From NCBI GenBank assembly GCA_013399015.1, contig VWZX01001949.1, forward strand, positions 868,001 through 932,000: 64,000 nucleotides of DNA. Reading direction: 5' to 3'. Both the position numbers and the translations under genes were made by a program. Under the pieces are notes generated by a model. The model did no database searches and had not been told where the DNA came from. It worked only from the letters and a program-made list of their open reading frames with translations. Origin of the DNA: Galbula dea (Eukaryota; Chordata; Aves; Piciformes; Galbulidae). Below are positions 13,901-28,900 of this stretch, in pieces. The number at the start of each line of letters is the position of its first letter. Positions within the stretch are counted from its first letter, which is position 1.

Positions 13901-16900
13901 CAGCATGGTCTAACATTTTCTTCACATTTTTCTTGGAGTGTTCAGAGAAAAAGAACTTCCCTGTTAGAAAGCAACCTTATGTTTTGTAAATGTTGTCCCA
14001 GTAAGAATAACACTCTCTTAGAATAAGGGCACTTAAAATGTTTGGACATCATTAACAAATTGACACTGCCACCACAGATGTAACTTACTAGGATATTAAA
14101 GAGCACGGCTTCTGTGTTCTAAGAACACTGCAATGCCTTGTGTTGCACGTTCTGTTTCTGCAACTAATGAACTCATCCAGTGAAACTAGCTTGAACTAGA
14201 ATAGAAAAAGTAACAGGGAACATCTGGAGGAGAAATGAGAAGAGTCTCCAGAAGGGATGAGCAAGCAGACTTCATTTTTAGGGAAGTGGAAAGTGCATTT
14301 GGGCCATCCAAGGTCATAGTTGCAAACTATCTTAAAACTATACAGAACAAGATGTTGACATATAGGCCATAAGCTGGTTAAAAAAAAAGCAATATCACAG
14401 TTCCAGCTCCCAGAAAACAGCAGATTGTTTTGGCAGAGGTTTTACTTTGCAATTAGACATGTTCTGCATTTGCTTATCTCTTGTTTTTCAGTCATGGCCT
14501 TGAAATCAAAAGGAAGATTCCTTCTGTCCTCTTACTCCCTTGGGGACACTGTCCTAAGCTGAACAAAATTGCAAAGTAAGTAAAATTCAGAAGCTCTACT
14601 TTTCTTCTTTATCTTTCCCCTGTTACCCCAGCCCCTCTGTTTCATGGCATTTTCCAAAATCATCTTAATTTTCATGTTTTTTTTCTAATAAAAATAGAAA
14701 TTTACATTTTCAAGTACTAAAACCTTTTCTTTTCTGTTGCAGTGCAGAGCATTTTGCCTTCAAAATTTTCATTTTAAAATTGTATTGTTATTTACATTCT
14801 CAAATCTGAAACACATTTTGCTTGACCTAGTACCTGCACTTCTCTACAGCTGCTGATGAACTGACAAAATTATGTATCCTTATTTCTTGTTAATAGCAAT
14901 TTTCCTCTTATATCAAGTTTTCACTGCTATTTCTCACTGGCTTTGTATTCTAGTAAAGCTAGTAACTTTATTTTTCAACTGTCAAAGTGTTTTCCTCCTT
15001 GAAATCCATACTAAGGCCTAGCTGCTTGTTCTCATTTTGCCTGTGCTTAATAGTTTGCTTAAAATATGGAAAAAAACTTAAACTTCATGAGGTCTGAATA
15101 GATTAATTCACTTCCTGGACTATAGTTTTGAACTCTTACAATAATTGGGATATCAAGGAACGGGCAGTCCAAAGGATGACAACCAAGACGGTCAGAGACC
15201 TAAATGTCATGACCCAGGACAAGATGATGAGAGAGCTGAACTTGGGTAGTCTGGCAAAGAGGTTAAAGGGTGATCTAATATCAGTCCACTCTTTCAGTGA
15301 CATCAGAGGGCATACTAATGAACAGCAGCCACAAAACGTTGTTGGGGAGGTTTAGTCTGAGTACCAGGAAGGCAACTTCTTCACTAGAAGAGCAGTGCAG
15401 CACCACAACAGGTCACCCAGAGAGGCTTTGGTTTCTCCATCCTTGGTTTACAACCATTTAATGGATTAAAGACCTCCAGAGGGCACTGAAAATCAACATT
15501 TCTAGAAGCCTGTGAATGCATAACTTGCCAAAACCACACATTAGAATAAAATAGCCATAAACCCAAATGACCAACAAGATGTCTTCATCAGTTCAGTCCT
15601 GCACTGTGCCACCTAAAGTCTGGTTCTGGCACAGAGAAAAAAATGGCTAATCTTTTTGTTAAATGATGTATTTAATGCAGACAAAATAATCCTATTTTGC
15701 AGGTCTATCTGCTCTCATGTCATAAGCACAGCCAAAAATGCTATTTGCTAGCTAAATATTATTTTATCTGATAACAGGAAACCTACCAGAAGTCTGGTCT
15801 TGTAGCTGGGATATTTCAAGATAATAGAAGGAAAAGGAAGCCGCATCTACTGCTACTTTAATGGCCCCTTTGGAATACATGGCATGTGTGGCTTCATCCA
15901 AAAAACCAAAACTGACATTTAATGTAGTGTTATATCATTATATCAAAGCCACCTCAAGTCTCTCAATGAAAGATGAGCACTGATACATCCCTGTGGTTAA
16001 GTAAAAAACAGAGGGAGCCTACAATTTGTCTGAATAAACAGCAACATTTCCAGGTAGAGTCCCATCACAAAAGGATATTTTTGAGCCAAGTATGGCATAT
16101 TTTGGTAACTATAGTTTATAGTATTTTATGAAATACACAAAATACAAAATGCAGATGGAAGACATAGAGATCAGCAACATCCTTAAGGTGAATAGAAGAT
16201 GCCAGTCTTTTGCACACTCTAGGAGGACCTGGATCTGATTCAGAGTCTGACTGCAGAACATTAGGACTCAGCTTGAAATTATATATGTTATCTTGCCCTT
16301 TGACAGGAAAAGTCATGGAAAAAAATCTCTTACAGCTTCTGAAGTGAGTTAGCTCTGTGCATGCAGAGAGATCAATAAAGCCGCATTTGTATGTTTGAAG
16401 AAAAGGCATCCACATGTGTATCTGCCACAGCCTGGTCATGTGTTCTGGGTGTAGCCTGGCCATACTTCCATGAGGAAAGCAGCTTTTCTTCATGGAATCA
16501 TGGAATCCAAATGTTCAGCCAGAGTCTGACTAGTGCCTGAGGCTGTTTCTAGAAAACAAATCAGGAAAACACTGAAACCTTGAGTGGGAAAGGGGTGTCA
16601 TCAGATTGGATCTGACACAATGGCTATGGCTACAAGCTACAAGAGGGGAAATTTAGATTAGAGATTAGGAGGAATTTCTTTACCAGGAGGGTGGTTAGGC
16701 ACTGGAACAGAGGTTGTGGATGCCCCATCCTTGGCGGCGTTCAAGGTCAGGCTGGATGTGGCCCTGGGAGACCTGGTCTAGTAATTGGCATCCCTGCCCA
16801 TGGCGGGGGGGTTGGCACTAGGTGATCTTTAAGGTCCCTTCCAACCTGAGCCATTTTATGAATCTATGACACTGAAAGTTGGAAAAGAATAATGGCAATA

Positions 16901-19900
16901 CTGCAGTCCTGAGTACAAGCAATGCCAAATTCCATCCATATGTCTGCTGTGTTGTGCTTGCAAAAGCAAGTCTTGTACCTTGGTCTGCACCACTATATGT
17001 GGCCCAGCTTAGTTCTACTGTGCTTTTCACTTCCACCTCTCTTTCATTTCCTTATTATTATATCTATATTGTGAAAAGCTGATATCCCCCACAATGAGAT
17101 CCACTGAGAATAAATAGAATAAGTTCCTAAGATCATTTACCAATGCTAATTGCACTGAATTTCCTCTGCCTGGAAACATCTGTGCAAGAGTCTGCTAAGT
17201 CATTGGTGCTTGCTGCATGCAGGTAGAATGGTGTACACTACTTAGCAGAGAGTGGAAGACAAGTTCCTGTGACTAGTACAGTTGACATGGAGGTGTTGGT
17301 AATATTTTTCTTTTGTAAGGGTACAGCAGTGTAAAGGAAATGTAACTTCTCTATATGAAAATCTGACTTTTTTCTAAAAAGTCTAGGGATTATTAGGTAA
17401 GTGGGTTTGGTTACACCAATTTGGATAAACAGAGGGGAGATTGAAGGGATGGCAAGAGCTGCACAACTCCTCATCAGCAGCTATGCACAATATGCAAAAT
17501 CAAGGGGGTAAAGGAAGAATTTAGGGTGTTAAAGACTTCCTGAGTGAGGAACAATTGTATTTAAATTAAGGAAGGGAAATAGGAGTTGGAGATGATGGGA
17601 TTTATCCAGACAGCAAGAAGTTGGACTGATGTTCTGAACAATTGCCAGGCATCTGGAATCTCTAAAAACAGAAGTGTAGGGCTGATAAGATATATGGGAA
17701 GAGAATGAGTTATCATACTGAGGGTTCAGAGGCAAAATAGGCTCACATTGTCAGGAGACAAAAATACAAAACTTCCCTGCAAGTTAAAGTCACAAGAAAT
17801 GGCTAAGGCAGGGTGAGGGGTGAATCATGAACAACATTCCCATTATATTTCTCTTAGCCCTATAAAATGATTTGCACAGATAGACACATATCCAAATAAT
17901 CTACTTCAGATCCAGGGATCTGAAAGAAAGTTAAGGTGATATACGGCACAGAGCAGATGCTGCTTTAAATCACTTCCTCAAGGAATTGAAGCATTGAATT
18001 CCCTGGGGACATATTATCTTCCTAATCTGTTTTCTTCCTAAAGCTGGTATCAAGCTTTTAGCAATATCACAGGGTACCAGTGTCAAACAACTGCCTCTTC
18101 AGATCTCTCCAACAGATTTAATGAGACATTGTGTCACTGTGTTTTAGAGCATGCCAAAAAGAATCTCAAAAAGGAAATCTGAAGTCCTTTGCAACAGTGA
18201 TATCACATGCCTAAAAAAGAGGAGCAAGCAGTAGAATGCTAAGCACACACTTCTAAGCATCTTTTCTTCTGCTTCAAAAAGTAAAAATGCATAGAACAAG
18301 AACACACACAAAAAGACTGAAGACTTTAAAATAAAAACAGTAAATCCAATAGAAATGTAGCTGCAGGCTCTGGCTGAGCTCAGATGTACAGAACATGGCT
18401 GGGAGTCTGCATCCATGTACACCAGGTAGTCAGTAAGCCAGAAACACAGTGACCCATAAGCTAGAGAAATGATAAATTGCTGTAAGCTCATATTAGAAGT
18501 TAAAGTGACATCAGCACAAACAAACTTGCCAAATTTATGGTGAGAACATTTAGCAGGAGTGTGGTGATTAGCTACAGGCCTCCTTTTCCCAAGGTTTGCT
18601 GAGCTTATCTGCCCTAAATCCTTGGAACAAGCCTAGACTTACTGGAGGAATTTACTAGCTCAACATGTGAAGCAGAGACATTACTTGCCAAAACATATAC
18701 AAAGATCCTTCACACAGATCATGAGGGCTAAAGCTCTGAATATGGAAGAAACCAGTAAACAAATCTGGAATTTGTTAACTTTTCTATATGATAGGTAAGA
18801 CCCTGAAGTAAATTGGAGTACAGATTTTGTAAGCAGAAAGGAGGAGACTGTAAATTCAGTACACTCAATGTACCCATAGTCATACCCAGGACACTCCTGT
18901 GCTGAGGGTTTTTTTATGATCTGTTACAAGAAACAAGCCTACCATAACAATTTATAGTCTACCAAAAGTCAAATGGTGGAATTTGGCATCTGGGAAACTG
19001 AGATTTAGTAATATTCTTACCCAGCTATTCTGTTCAATCTCAGTGGTAGTCAGGTATGAAATAATGGAGCACCTGTATGCAGGGGTATGCAAAAGGGCAT
19101 AAAAAGTCCACAGACTGAATGCCATCTAGTATGAAACTAATCCTTTAAAGCTGGGACCAGTTTGAGATGAATTCTTCATAAGTCTGACATGGATTTTGGT
19201 CCATTAGTCTTCTGCTGATGTCCTTGCCAGAGAATTTATTGATTTAATTTTAATTACTGTGAATTAAACTTGAAAGGTATAATTACTTTCCTCTCCACAA
19301 ACGCACCACCAGAAAGTGGGGGTTGCAAAGGATAGAAGTGTTTTCACCAAAAGCAAGAGGAAATCCTGTTCTTTTTGAATAAAGTGTTAAACCACAACAG
19401 GATGTGAAATGTGTGGGGATATGCAAAAAAAAAAAAAATAAGAGGGAAAATAAAAGGTTGCTCTGGGTAGAAACAAGAGGGGAAATTTGCTTTAAGGAGA
19501 CAAAGCAGTGATGCTGAAGTAATATATCTGAAAGATTTGAAGGGTTAAGCTGTCTGTTTACTGAGCCACCCAATAGGAAACACACAGCTGTATCAACAGG
19601 AAAGTGGAATCTGGAGTCAAAAGTGCATTTTTTAACTTGTTCTTTTCTTCCTCAAATCTACCAAGGAGATTATCATTTGAGATTTAAGACAAAAAAAAAG
19701 AAAGACTTCGACTGTGCAAGTTCTTCAGCAACAAAGTACAGAGAAGGGAGAGAGAAGGCTCCAGTGTGCTGGCTGCCAAACAGCCCTTATCAGCAATAGC
19801 ATCTGCTTTCCAGGCCACCAGGAAGAAATAAAGCCTATTCAAGGTTCAAGGAAGTCTCACACGATGGGAATTTAATGGCTTAAGGATGACTGCCAGGCCC

Positions 19901-22900
19901 TAAGATCAAGCTGAGCTAGAAGCAGCCAAATTGCTGTTGACCAGACCTCCCATGACTGTCCATCTCTCAACATACACCCCCACATTTTGCCTGGCCACTT
20001 TTGTCCTCTCTTCTACTCTTCTTGGCCAAACAACCCCATGAAGTTATAATTTCAATTTTCTGTTTCTTCAGCAAGCTTACAGCCTCATGGGACTGTCCCA
20101 GTCTCATTGGTTCAAATTTGGATTCAAACACAAAGTAGAGAAAAATAAAGATACTAGAACACTGGTGTGGATCTGGTCTCAGGTTCCCGACCCTTCGCAA
20201 AGCTCCCATTATCTTTCCAAGAAAACTGTTGAACTTAGCCTTTTAATTGTAACATACAAAGGCTTTTTTTCTCCCATTTCTGTTACAGAAACTTACTGTC
20301 CTGTGTAAGTCTGGGACAATATTCATTGTCTGAAATCCCTCTAGCTCATCAGAACAATAGAAAAAGGCAAGAAATGCATTTGGCTTCATCAGAAGGTGAG
20401 AAAAAAGGCAGTTTTGTTACTCACCTGGCACTTGTGGTATCCTTCCTATTCAGCCTCTTTTATTAGGAAAAACAGAACAAACAGAAGCAAGCAAATATTT
20501 TACAAAGCTGAGACTGATGCAAAATGAGAAGGAACAAGATTTTTCTCCCAGATACACTCATTTTGTAAGCCAACAACTAATAACTTCAAGCCTGCTACAA
20601 ACTGCACTGTGGCTGAAGGGACCAGGATCTCACACCCCATATTCACAAAGACCACAGCCATTAATTCCAAAACCCATAAGGGAACAGATATTGCCTCCTT
20701 GTATAGTGGCTTTTCAGAACAGGATGCCTGGGGTTTACATTCACTCTGTTATGTTTTTTTCTTAGTTTTCATCTTCAAGTGTGATTTAGATCCATATCCT
20801 GGTTTGGGTTTGGGTTTTTTTTTCAGGGGATTAACTAATTCAGGGTAGATGTTGATCTGTCATTTCATGAAGTAGCTCTTAATAGCATCACATAATCCAT
20901 ATAGGTAGCAATTTGGCAATAAGTTAGTGAAAACTGTAGAGAGTATACATCTCAAACTTTAAAAACATTAAAAGGAAATAAGATGACCACAAAATATTAT
21001 GAGATTATAAGGTCCAAAAAAGCACCTGAGCTTTCCACAGAAGAGGCTGAAAAAAACAGGGCAACTGCTATTGGGCATCAGGTACATTTGTAAGATTAAG
21101 ATCATTCAGAATGACTTCTATTCAAATACCACATATAGATTTAACATTAGTGAGAAGGGAATAAAATAATGGGTTTGTTCCAAATAATGTGACTTCAGTA
21201 CTGAAGTGGGGTTCATGAGGAAGTTGTCATCCACAGATGCTCTGAAAGCAAAGTGATGGCTACAGACACCATCTTGTCCCATGTGCTATGAAAAAGGAGA
21301 AGGGGGTTGTATGAGACCCTGTGCAGGAGGAACAGGTTGTTCCTGAAGACCTGGCCCAGAAACAGCAAAAAGGGCACACTCAGGCAGTGGGAAGGAGGGA
21401 ACTCTGAAGAGTTTGGGGTCAGATCCCAAGACAGCCTGGGCTTTGCACTACAAATATTATTCCAGATAGGCTGGAAGATCAGATGCTGTTTCAGTACACA
21501 AGAGAAAGCCCCCAAATCCCACTCCAAACAAAAGCTGACACACTGCAAATGGGAAAGCAAGGGAAAAGAGAGAGCTAGTAAATTTGCCCTTGGCTTTCAC
21601 AAGACTTTGGAGACAAAGTCATTGTTTTCAAATTAAATACAGTGGAAACTACAATCAGGGAAATGAGAACACCTCTTAGCAGCATTCATGAAAAAAAAAA
21701 AAGAAGTGAAGTTATTAGTATAGGAAAATGATGTATTGTGCTGGAGAATGAATCTTCCTGCCCCTGAAGTCAGTGGAAACAGAAGTGAAATTCGGGGCTT
21801 TGGTAAAGAACATGCCAGAAAATGAACCTAATATAACTGCTGCAAGCAGTAAATGTGAAGGTTGATATACTCAGAGGTATCAGCTCTCCAGATGGGAATG
21901 CACACGCACCACTTGCATAAGCAAGAAGAACATGTCACATTCTACTTCTAGGGGGGATTGCTCATGGTAGAAAGTGACACCTTTCATAATGATGAAGTTA
22001 TTGAATAACTCTGTTTTAATCTGAGGCTCAAGAGATGAAGTAGCTGTCCCAAAGGCAGACAGGATGTCTGTGGCAGAGCTAAAAATAGCATTTAGATTTC
22101 TTGTTCCTACACTGTAACCATACCATGATCCCTCCTCCTACACACAGCTAATAAACAGAGTTGTTTAGTTCTTACTGGATGCAAAAGAGAAATTGTTCCA
22201 CTTAGCTGACTCTCAGATGCTGTCAATTCAGCAAAGTCAGTTGCTTAGCATTTTATCTTTAAACCATCACATGCACCTGATGCCTGACAAAGGGCAAGAC
22301 TGTTTCACTCCTCCAACACCTTAAAATCCAGGAAGTCAGTGGTGATCAGCAATTTATAACTTGATGCATCTGTTCAAAGTGGTGAAATTTGTCCTTTGCA
22401 CACAATTCACACTTGGTTGCATGCAGCTATGATGCCTGCTGGGGCCCAGGTCTAAACCATGTAGGTGACAAAATTCTCTTTTCTGATCCAGAGACCTGCT
22501 GACACCATGGATGGCATAAAATAAATTTAAAAACAAACAACCAACAAAAAACCCAACCCAAAACCAAAAGAAAACCCCAAACCTAACAAAAGAAACAAAC
22601 AAAACAACAAAACCCCCCACACTCCAACCCCAAACAAACAAACAAAAAAACCAAACAAAAACCAGACACACAAGAAAACCAATAACCACCAACAAAATCC
22701 CTTGTTCAGGCCAGATTATTGCTGCAGCTTCACCAACAACCCACTGATATGGGGAATCCTGCACCCTGGCATTGAAATACTTTGGTAGGTCACACGGAGA
22801 AAGTTGCTTGAACTTGATGCCCATCCACCCCTAGATGCCTCCCAAAAAACACCCTATGCAAATCCTACCATTTCCCCATCCTAAACAACCCCAAACTGGA

Positions 22901-25900
22901 AAGTGGCAACATATCAGCTCTTAAACAGTTAACACATCTGCTGCTATACTTAAAGGAGGACAGCAGCTATATGTTTTGTCTCCAGAAGGATAAAGATGAA
23001 TTTCTAATTACATAGATACTGACATTTTTGCTTCCCTCTGAATAGCTGGTGTTGGCTGTCTCTAACCGACAGCAAGCCAAGCAGGAGCAGGAGCTGTGGG
23101 CAGAGCCTACACACAGACCCAGGTTTAGTCTCCGAAATCCCTGACACGTGAGGGCAGTATTGGTGCACAAATGACAAGGCTGTGGTGCTGCCTGCACAGC
23201 ACCCTGCTTCTTCTGAGCGTTCCCCTGGGCCAAGGCTGCTCCACAGACATGATTTGTGCCAGAAAAATCACATTTGGAAAGCATATGGGGAGGGAGGTGT
23301 TGAGCCAAAATATCTCTACCCTCATATCTCTGGCTGCCTAGAGGCAGTTTTTCTAAGCAATCTTCCCCTTGTCTTTTAGTGGGTGAACAATAAAAACAGG
23401 ATCAACACCTTTATGGTCATATAGTCATATGGGAATGAGACAAATGTAATTCTTTAATTATCCCTCAATTAAACAGTACAATCTTTGAGGATGTAGAAGT
23501 TTTAAAATGATCTCCACTGTGCTGCTGTAATATCTGTTTATTCCTCTAATCAGTACACCAGCCTCCCAGATGATACTCTGGAAAGCATTTTAGTATTGTT
23601 GGGGGGAGAGGGGAAAACAACAAAAAATATGGCACAGACAGCTCATTGATTGCAAACAGACTGCCTATAGGGTACCAGTGGAATAACTGACACAAAATAT
23701 AAACAGAGGGGATATCTTTGTATGCATATGTGTATTACACATACATCTATGTAAATCACACAGAAATAAGTATATAATCTAAGAGAAGCAGAAGCATCAT
23801 ATCTGAGCCTGAAACCAAGCACGTAATGCATTGCCCCACCACAAGCTCAGGAGCTTACGTGCACGCAGGCAGCTTTGGAGGGTGAGGAATTCACCAGCCT
23901 GCATGAATGCAATCACACCACCTCTTTGGGGAACCCCAGTGCACTGAGGAAGTACAGGTTTCAATGTAAAATATGGAAAAAATAAGTCAAGTGACCCCCA
24001 GAAACTCACTACCTCATAGACATCATCTTGCAGCTTCTCTGACCTGCCTGTATTTTATAAATGTACACTTGGCAACCTAACAAAACAGTGAAAGTGGTTA
24101 GTGAATGATCCCCATAAGTGGACTGCAGTGTTAAGTAGCAGGGATGATGTTATATATATATATTTAGCTAGAGTAATTGTAATACCTAGGGTCAAAGGCA
24201 GAACAGAAAAATCACAGAAAGAAGACATCTAAATGTGCCCATCAATGTATATCAGCCCACACACAGATGCTGTAGGTATGACCTAGTCCTCCAACACCAA
24301 GATCCAGCAGGAAATACTTCCAGTAGTGTTTATAAATAAATGACCTGCTGAATCGCCAAACTAGTTAACGGAACCTGAATATTTTCCCAATTAATTTTCC
24401 ATTCTTTTTTTCCCCCCATAAAAATATAACCAAAGAGTTTTATAGATTTTCAGCACTGGCTGCAGTTTTTGTGGTTTGGTCCTTCCTTGCTAAAATGATC
24501 CAGCTGTTACTCTAAAACCAGGGAATTAGTAGCCTGCGGGCAGCCAAGTACATGTGCCAGCTACTCAGAGGAGCACTTAATTTCCCTCACATGGATTTCA
24601 ATGTCTCTGTCTTCTTACCAGCCCATATACAGAAGATTCTCTTTGTCACAGCAGATATAAGCTGGTGATCATAAGTCTGAGCTATAGCCTGCATGGCCAT
24701 CATACACACCACAATATTCATGGACTTTAAAACCCAGAAAAGAGGTCTCACAAGTCCAGAAATCACAGATACGGTGACCTCTTGCACCACAAATAAGAGA
24801 ATGCCAAGGACAACGTTTATCAGGCTTGCCAGTGACAATGACACAAGTGTTTAGAGCACAGTCAGGAGATGCTTTTAGATAATGATGACACACTTTCAGG
24901 ATGTCACCAGTCTCTCTGCAGAGACCTTGCTCATTAGTCTGATCCCTTCATGGAGTAAAACAAGTTCACCAGAGTCACTGTGTGAACTTGTTTCAGGCAG
25001 TTAGAGTTGATTACAAAAGCCATCAAACTGGGTTTCAGTGAAGCCATACTCCCTTCTTTTCTCTAATCATCCTGTCACAGGCCAAGCTTATGTATATGGA
25101 GATGAGGAAACTTCAGCAAGAGAAAGAAACAATCCCCACTCATCTTGCTGTCTTTGGTACTTGGAAAGCTTCAGTAAGAAAATACTAAAAATGAAAGCAG
25201 TATAGTCGTCTGGAAAGGTGGAAGGAAATGGAAACAAAACTTTGAAACCACTCAGAAATTAAAGTTTGATTTCCATTTGTAAATTCTAGAAAGGGAAAAG
25301 TGCTACTATGCACATGTAGCTAAGATATTGCTACCTTCTAAAAAAAAAAAATCTCTGAGTCATCCAGAGCTATTTTGGTCAAAGTTTTTAAGTTGATGTG
25401 ACTTACACTGTTCTTGGTGGCACATGGCAAATTTTGTGTCAGGTATAATACAGAATTACAAAGTTTCTTACTACTAGTAACTTTACTGTGTTCTTTCCAT
25501 TATATACAGATACTACAAGTAGTAGTTCCATGTCTCTAAATCTAATGTAACTACTAAGTCAAGTTAGACAGTTGCATGCTAGGAGTGTAATAATAAAACC
25601 AATATTTCATATCTAGCTGGACACCTTTCACTGAGGTGATTTCAGTATGCTGGGAAGGGAAAGGACAGGTTCACCTTAAGCTGAGTGGAAGGAGTTTGTT
25701 TCAGCTCTGAGAAAAAGCTATAAAAGCAGCCAAAGAATTTCAGGTATTGAGAAATCTGTTCATCTGAGTGTCAGTGAAATGATGAACCAAGTGACCTTGC
25801 TATATTGCCCTATCACCAAGCATGAGACATTTTTTCTTATAAACCCTTGTGAATCTGCAAGTCAAGCTCCTAAAAGAAGGTCCTTTTCCAGGGCTGGAAT

Positions 25901-28900
25901 TGCTTCATGACAGTAAAAACCTAACTGTGCACATGTCCAGCAACATCAGGACTGACAATTGGCCATGGATGATGCATGCGCCCACAATTATTTCTGCAAA
26001 TGCTTCTCAGGTTTCCCTTTGGACTCATTGCACGCCATCCTGGAGTTCAGGAAACTTAACCTTCCAACTTGCTCATCTCTCATTTGCTTTATAAGTTAAG
26101 TAGAATGACAGACCTAGACTAATAAAACAGAACAACAATATGGGAGCTATTGAGAAAGTGAAGAGGAACACAGAGATGACCACACAGTCCTGGAATGCAT
26201 TACCGACCCAAGTATTAGAAATCATTCAAGTTGTGCTGCAAAGCTTAGCTTAAGTGTTGTCTTCTTCCACAGCTGTTTCAGCCTACAAGCTCTCCTTCCC
26301 TATGCATAAGAAGAGTTACTTGTAGAGAAGAACCAGCTGCTGGCATGCACAGTTGTGCCTTTTCTCACTTTTACTTCTGCACACCTAACCCAGATGCAAA
26401 GATTACAAGTCAAAGCCCAGCAGCAGTCTTTTAGAAAGCACAGGAGATTACAAGGTCTCTATAAGCTTCATTCAGGATGCCAGAATAAGCAGCAGCAGAG
26501 AGGGAAACACATTCAGTTTCAGTATGGATGCAATAACTAGCAGAGATACCAGTGAAGATACATCCTGGAGCTGGGAGACCATGAGAGCAGAGGAGAACCA
26601 GCTAGGAAACCCAGTGCAATGTCTGCACAGGTCTCCTAAAGCAGTAAAATCAGAATCCCTTGATTCAGGAACACCTCTGTAAAAATAAAGCCCTGTGATC
26701 CCCCTGCCACCCTGCAGCAATGGGAGGCTGAGAGTAACATGCAGCAGACCTTGAGTGGAGCAAAACTTGGAAGAGCAAGTGATGAAGCAATGAGGTGCTG
26801 TAAGACCAGCCCAAGAAACTGGGCCTGAATTCTTGGTGGACATCAGAACACTGAAAGAAAACAAACAGGTAGACTGTGCTCAGGACCATCACTGGCCAAG
26901 CTGACAGCTGTCAGTCAAAGTTTCTATTTAATAGAAACAGGAAATTCTACTTTTAACATAAGCACCCTGTGAAAGAGGATGGTTAAACTATATTATAAGA
27001 AAGCAAAGGGCAATCAGGGAAAACATCTTAATCCAGACCCCATAGACAAACTGAAAGAGTGAGGAAATTTTACCCTGCTTTCTGGGCCACAACATGAGAC
27101 ACTTTCAGGTTTGATACTCAAAAGTATCTTCAGATGAATCTGTGGGCGTTCAGCTTTTGCCAGGCCACAGCTGCCAATGCTCACATGCATGATACTATTT
27201 GTTTAAAACAGCTTCATTTCCATTGCTTCATGAGAGCCAGGGTTGTCCAGACAGGAATGCTTAAGACCCAACTGGGACACAGAGACCATCCAAAAAGAGC
27301 AGTTCTCAGTAAGCTGAGCACTGGCAAGATGTTAAAACAATTCTTAACATTCCAACATGGCAGCCTAGAGCTTCTGAAGAAAGAAGTCAAATGTCCATGT
27401 GGATGTGGAGAACAACTGAAATTTTTCATCAGTGCCTATTCATAGCACCTGGGGAAGGAGCAGATAAACATTCATGAGTCTTTCAAAGGACAGACATCCA
27501 GTGTCATCATGTAAGTCTCATGCTTTTGTTAAAACCAGCTGCTATCATTTTTAATTAATGCCTTTCCCTGGAGAAGCCTCTACTACCAAAGTACTTGCAC
27601 TGCAGGCAGGACAGCCACAGAGTGAAATGGGGACAGAACCTCTCTGATGGGACATAAACAGGCCATGGCACAACTGTGAGGGGAGTGAGGAAGCCAGTTC
27701 CTGTCTCCATCTCTGTCTTGGTTAATGTTGGCAAAGGGACAGTTGCACACCAGCAGGTGATGGCTATCAAAGCCAATTCAGACACTGACAGAAGTCATGA
27801 AGAAAATGCATAAAAGCCTGCTGCTCTCAGCAAAAACTCTGTGTGTGTGCTTGTGTATTTAGGAGGCATCTTCATCAGAAACAGGCTTGGTTCTGGAGCG
27901 CTGATACATCCAAAGCACATTCAGTGCTACCTTCAGAATCTTTAAGGTTCCTTCCAACCTGAGCCATTCTATGATTCTGTGAAAATACACGTAGAAATTT
28001 TTTCACAGTGAGGGTGACAGAGCACTGGCACAGACTGCCCAGAGAGGTTGTGGAGTCTCCTTCCATGGACGTATTCAAAACCCGTCTGGACGTGCTTCTG
28101 TGTGAGCTGGTCTAGGGAATCCTGCTGTGGCAGGGGGTTGGACTAGATGATCTTTCGAGGTCCCTTCCAACTCCTAATATTCTGTGATTCTGTGATGTTG
28201 TCTTGCCAATGGTTTCATTCTCAAATGGATTTCTGAGAGGGTACTGCCAAATAAAATATCGGCTTTGGAAAAGTCACACAAGCCATACCCACTGGGACTA
28301 TGTCTACCAGCTTCAAGCCTCAAGATACTCATTTGCATAGCTGATTCTTCTACTGCTATAACCAAGGTAATTTTAATTGACATTGACAATTCATTGAAGT
28401 GCAGCATAGGAGCTCTTCTAAAGAGAAGAATATCAAGCCTGTCTCTGGTAACTAGATGCTGTCAAGCAACAGGGAGTTGTGGGATGGTTAGAGACAAAAG
28501 ATATCAACTTTGAACCTATGCTGCCTAAGATTATCTATGCATCATTATCCATTTTGCAAGCCTGCAGCCTTACCCTAAGAAGCACTCAATAGATAAACTT
28601 CAGCTTACTTCTCTTGTAGAGCCACAGGATTTTTGCAGGGGAGAATAAAAATGTCTGGAATCTTTAGTGTCAGACTACATGTGAACTGCTAGTATCAATC
28701 TGTAGCTTTTGTTGTTGTCGTTGTTTGTTCTGTTTTGATTATGTTTACATTTGGCCAGAATGTGACTTTGCCTGGAAGAGTTCAAAGAAATGCAATAATT
28801 TTTTCCTGCCCCCAAATCTAAACATTTTACAAATGAGATTCTTGGCTTCACACTTGTGCCAATAAATCTTAGAAATGGGATAAATGAAAAAGCACATGTT

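Noticed and set aside
14498..14576. Exon-like segment on the plus strand with TTTTTCAG before and GTAAGT after
   Set aside because: It is antisense to CCN4, its short frame hits a stop before the donor, and no partner exon was seen.
22354..22824. 156-codon minus-strand frame
   Set aside because: Most of it is translation of an A/C-rich low-complexity tract, giving a Phe/Val/Gly-rich sequence that mimics a membrane protein.
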